A DNA stretch of 14,441 nt, taken from Thermoplasmata archaeon. GTDB taxonomy: Archaea > Thermoplasmatota > Thermoplasmata > Lutacidiplasmatales > UBA184. Where the stretch lies: assembly GCA_030040625.1 (NCBI GenBank), contig JASHTI010000156.1:1-14441 (forward strand). Direction: 5' to 3'. Position 1 is the stretch's first letter, and each line of letters begins with the position of its first letter. The translations under genes and the position numbers were made by a program. Below are positions 12,874 through 14,441 of the stretch, one piece after another. The notes under the pieces are model-generated. The model saw nothing but the letters and a program-made list of their open reading frames with translations, was not told the origin of the DNA and made no database searches.

Positions 12874-14441
12874 CTATTCCTCGGGCGCGGGCCGACCGCC
12901 CTCCGCCTCGGTGAACTTGTGGACGACGTCGACGAACGTGGAGTGCGACCACGCCAGCGGTGTGGCGCTCCGGGGCTCGCCGCCGCCGCGATCGACCTGC
13001 TCCGGCAGGAGATGGGTCGGCGTCGCGTGCCCGGCCGCCCACTCGATGAGCGCCCGTGCCCGCTCGGCGTCCCCGAGCCGGAGGCGGGCCTCCGCGAGCC
13101 AGAGCGTGCAGATGATCCACGGGTTCTCCCGGCCGTAGTACTCGTCGCCCTCGTACCGGGCGACCCCGCCCGCGGCTCCGAGGCGGGCTTCGACCGCGTC
13201 CACCGTCGACTTCGCCCGCGGGTCGTTCCACGGCAGCAGCCCGAGCTTCAGCGCGAGCAGCAGCGAGGCGTCGAGGCGATCGTCGCGGGGCTCGAGCGAA
13301 CGGACGAAGCGGCCCAGCGTCGGGTCCCAGAGTCGCTCGACGGCCGCCGCCCGGGTCTCCGCCGCAGCGCTCTGCCACGGGCCCGGGTCCTTGCCGATCT
13401 CCGCCGCGATCCGGGCGGCCCGCTCCAGCGCGTGGGCGACGGCGGCGGTGGAGTAGGTGTGCACGCCGAGCCGCTCCTCCCAGAGGTCGAAGCTCGGGCG
13501 CGGCAGGTGCGTCGTCGGGTCGCGGAACTCGCGCAGGAAGTTCGCCGCCCCCTTCACGAGCGGCCAGAACGTCACCAGGACATCGGGGTCCCCGCCGCGC
13601 TTGTAGTGGTGCCAGGCGGCGGCGACGACGGTCGCCGTCTGGTCGATCTGCAGGAACGGCGGCGGGTGCCACGTGCTGCCGAGGGCCCCGTCCGGGAAGT
13701 GCCGGTGGAAGAAGGAGCCGTCCCGGCTCTGGCAGTCGCGGGCGAACTCGAGGAACCGGGCCGCCCCTTCGTAGAGGCCGGCCTCGTCCATCGCCTTGGC
13801 GACGTAGCCTCCGTCCCGCCACCAGCAGTAGTTGTACGTGTCCCCTGCGGCGACGAGCGAGCGGGTGTCCGGCGACGCGATAATCGCGCCGTTCGGACCG
13901 GCGAGGTGGCGCAGGACGAGCACGCTGGCGCGGTAGACCTGGCGGGCTCGTTCGCTCAGCGCCCGCGGCGGGTCCGGTAGCCGGCGCTCGACCCACGACT
14001 CCCAGAACCGCTCCGACTCCCGGACGAATCGCGCGGTCCCTCCGGCCCGCACGTAGTCCCGGACCTCGTGGACCCCGGGCAGGCTGCGCGCCGCGGCGAG
14101 GAAGATCTTCAACTCGACCTCGCTGCCGGTCGGCTCGAGGTCCCACTCCATCACGCTGTCGGCGGCGCCGTGCGCGACCGACCTCCCCTCTAGGCGGCCG
14201 TCCTCGGCGTCCACGTAGCTCCCCTGCAGTCCCTTCAGGGTGTGCTCGCCGCACGCCGCGTGCGTGAACGGCGGGTCGGAGAAGAACTCGAAGTAGTAGC
14301 CCCGTTTGTAGTGGACGAGCGACGGCGTTGCCGGATCGACGTAGGCGGTGTCCTGGTACATCGACTCGGCGATCTGGAACGCGTGGTAGGCGAACAGACG
14401 GATCGGGCGCGCCGGGGCGGCGGCGACCCGGACGACCCGGA
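12874..14441 (-). CDS. GH15 glycoside hydrolase (glucoamylase/trehalase-like), 5' end outside the window
   Basis: The reading frame runs open to the right window edge, so the start is not visible; 521 residues are present. GH15 enzymes hydrolyse terminal alpha-glucosidic bonds with inversion. Counting from the Met encoded at 14361, the (alpha/alpha)6-barrel motifs are YNYCWWRDGGYVAKAM (176-191), FLQIDQTATVVAAAWHHY (236-253), FDLWEERLGVHTYST (291-305) with the general acid in Trp294-Glu-Glu296, PWIICTLWLAEARLRLG (414-430), and HLLPEQVD (450-457) with the base candidate Glu454. The end motif ATPLAWSHSTFV (466-477) is also typical. Residues before Met14361 (RLFAYHAFQIAES) continue the N-terminal beta-sandwich domain, so that Met is internal. 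In Thermoplasma some GH15 proteins are trehalases, so the substrate may be trehalose, maltooligosaccharides or another alpha-glucoside. No signal peptide can be judged. Confidence 0.9.
   Translation of the reverse strand, partial: RVVRVAAAPARPIRLFAYHAFQIAESMYQDTAYVDPATPSLVHYKRGYYFEFFSDPPFTHAACGEHTLKGLQGSYVDAEDGRLEGRSVAHGAADSVMEWDLEPTGSEVELKIFLAAARSLPGVHEVRDYVRAGGTARFVRESERFWESWVERRLPDPPRALSERARQVYRASVLVLRHLAGPNGAIIASPDTRSLVAAGDTYNYCWWRDGGYVAKAMDEAGLYEGAARFLEFARDCQSRDGSFFHRHFPDGALGSTWHPPPFLQIDQTATVVAAAWHHYKRGGDPDVLVTFWPLVKGAANFLREFRDPTTHLPRPSFDLWEERLGVHTYSTAAVAHALERAARIAAEIGKDPGPWQSAAAETRAAAVERLWDPTLGRFVRSLEPRDDRLDASLLLALKLGLLPWNDPRAKSTVDAVEARLGAAGGVARYEGDEYYGRENPWIICTLWLAEARLRLGDAERARALIEWAAGHATPTHLLPEQVDRGGGEPRSATPLAWSHSTFVDVVHKFTEAEGGRPAPEE

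Noticed and set aside
11483..13138. 551-codon plus-strand frame
   Set aside because: Antisense to the beta-helix and GH15 genes; no recognisable motif.
1..14441. CRISPR arrays, insertion sequences or integrase/attachment sites
   Set aside because: No regularly spaced repeats, transposase or recombinase motifs, or terminal inverted repeats with target duplications were seen.

Overview
The window looks like chromosomal DNA of a GC-rich archaeon, most likely a member of the Thermoplasmatota. Three observations point there. It carries a thermopsin-type (A5) secreted acid peptidase. Two large secreted proteins carry 'GLPSGTSWSV'-type repeat domains, which are frequent in thermoplasmatal exoproteins. 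At least five promoters have a TATA box about 24-27 nt upstream of the start codon, as in leaderless archaeal transcripts. The lineage is inference; no rRNA or other taxonomic marker is present.

Layout. Bases 1-476 hold no gene I can support; they are less GC-rich than the rest and contain several inverted repeats. Next, all on the minus strand, come a VapBC-type toxin-antitoxin pair (vapC 477-872, vapB 869-1078), the thermopsin-like protein (1176-4451) and an AlkP-superfamily phosphodiesterase/phosphohydrolase (4595-5992). A divergent promoter region separates the phosphatase from a plus-strand single-OB-fold ssDNA-binding protein (6117-6401). It is followed by a minus-strand HEXXH zinc peptidase of the M3/M2 type (6442-7980), a divergent plus-strand short-chain dehydrogenase (8100-8957), a minus-strand DUF1801 protein (8954-9388) whose stop codon overlaps that of the dehydrogenase, a large membrane-anchored beta-helix surface protein (9398-12799) and a GH15 glycoside hydrolase cut by the right window edge (12874-14441).

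How the genes relate. I see no single integrated pathway and no CRISPR, phage or transposon module. The recurring theme is the cell exterior and polymer turnover: a secreted acid peptidase, a cell-surface beta-helix protein built from the same modules, an oligopeptidase that could process imported peptides, and a GH15 alpha-glucosidase/glucoamylase/trehalase. This fits an acidophilic or moderately acidophilic heterotroph, but that is inference. Most genes appear to be single transcription units with their own promoters. The probable operons are vapB-vapC (4-nt GTGA overlap) and the beta-helix gene with the DUF1801 gene (9-nt gap).

Most notable points: a Val in the vapC product where PIN nucleases normally carry their third catalytic Asp; a 16-bp perfect palindrome between the vapB TATA box and start; inverted repeats at the same place in several other promoters; 8 of 10 genes ending in TAG despite high GC; and the shared modular architecture of the two large exoproteins. 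Many very long open frames lie antisense or out of frame to these genes; they are artefacts of high GC and are not annotated.
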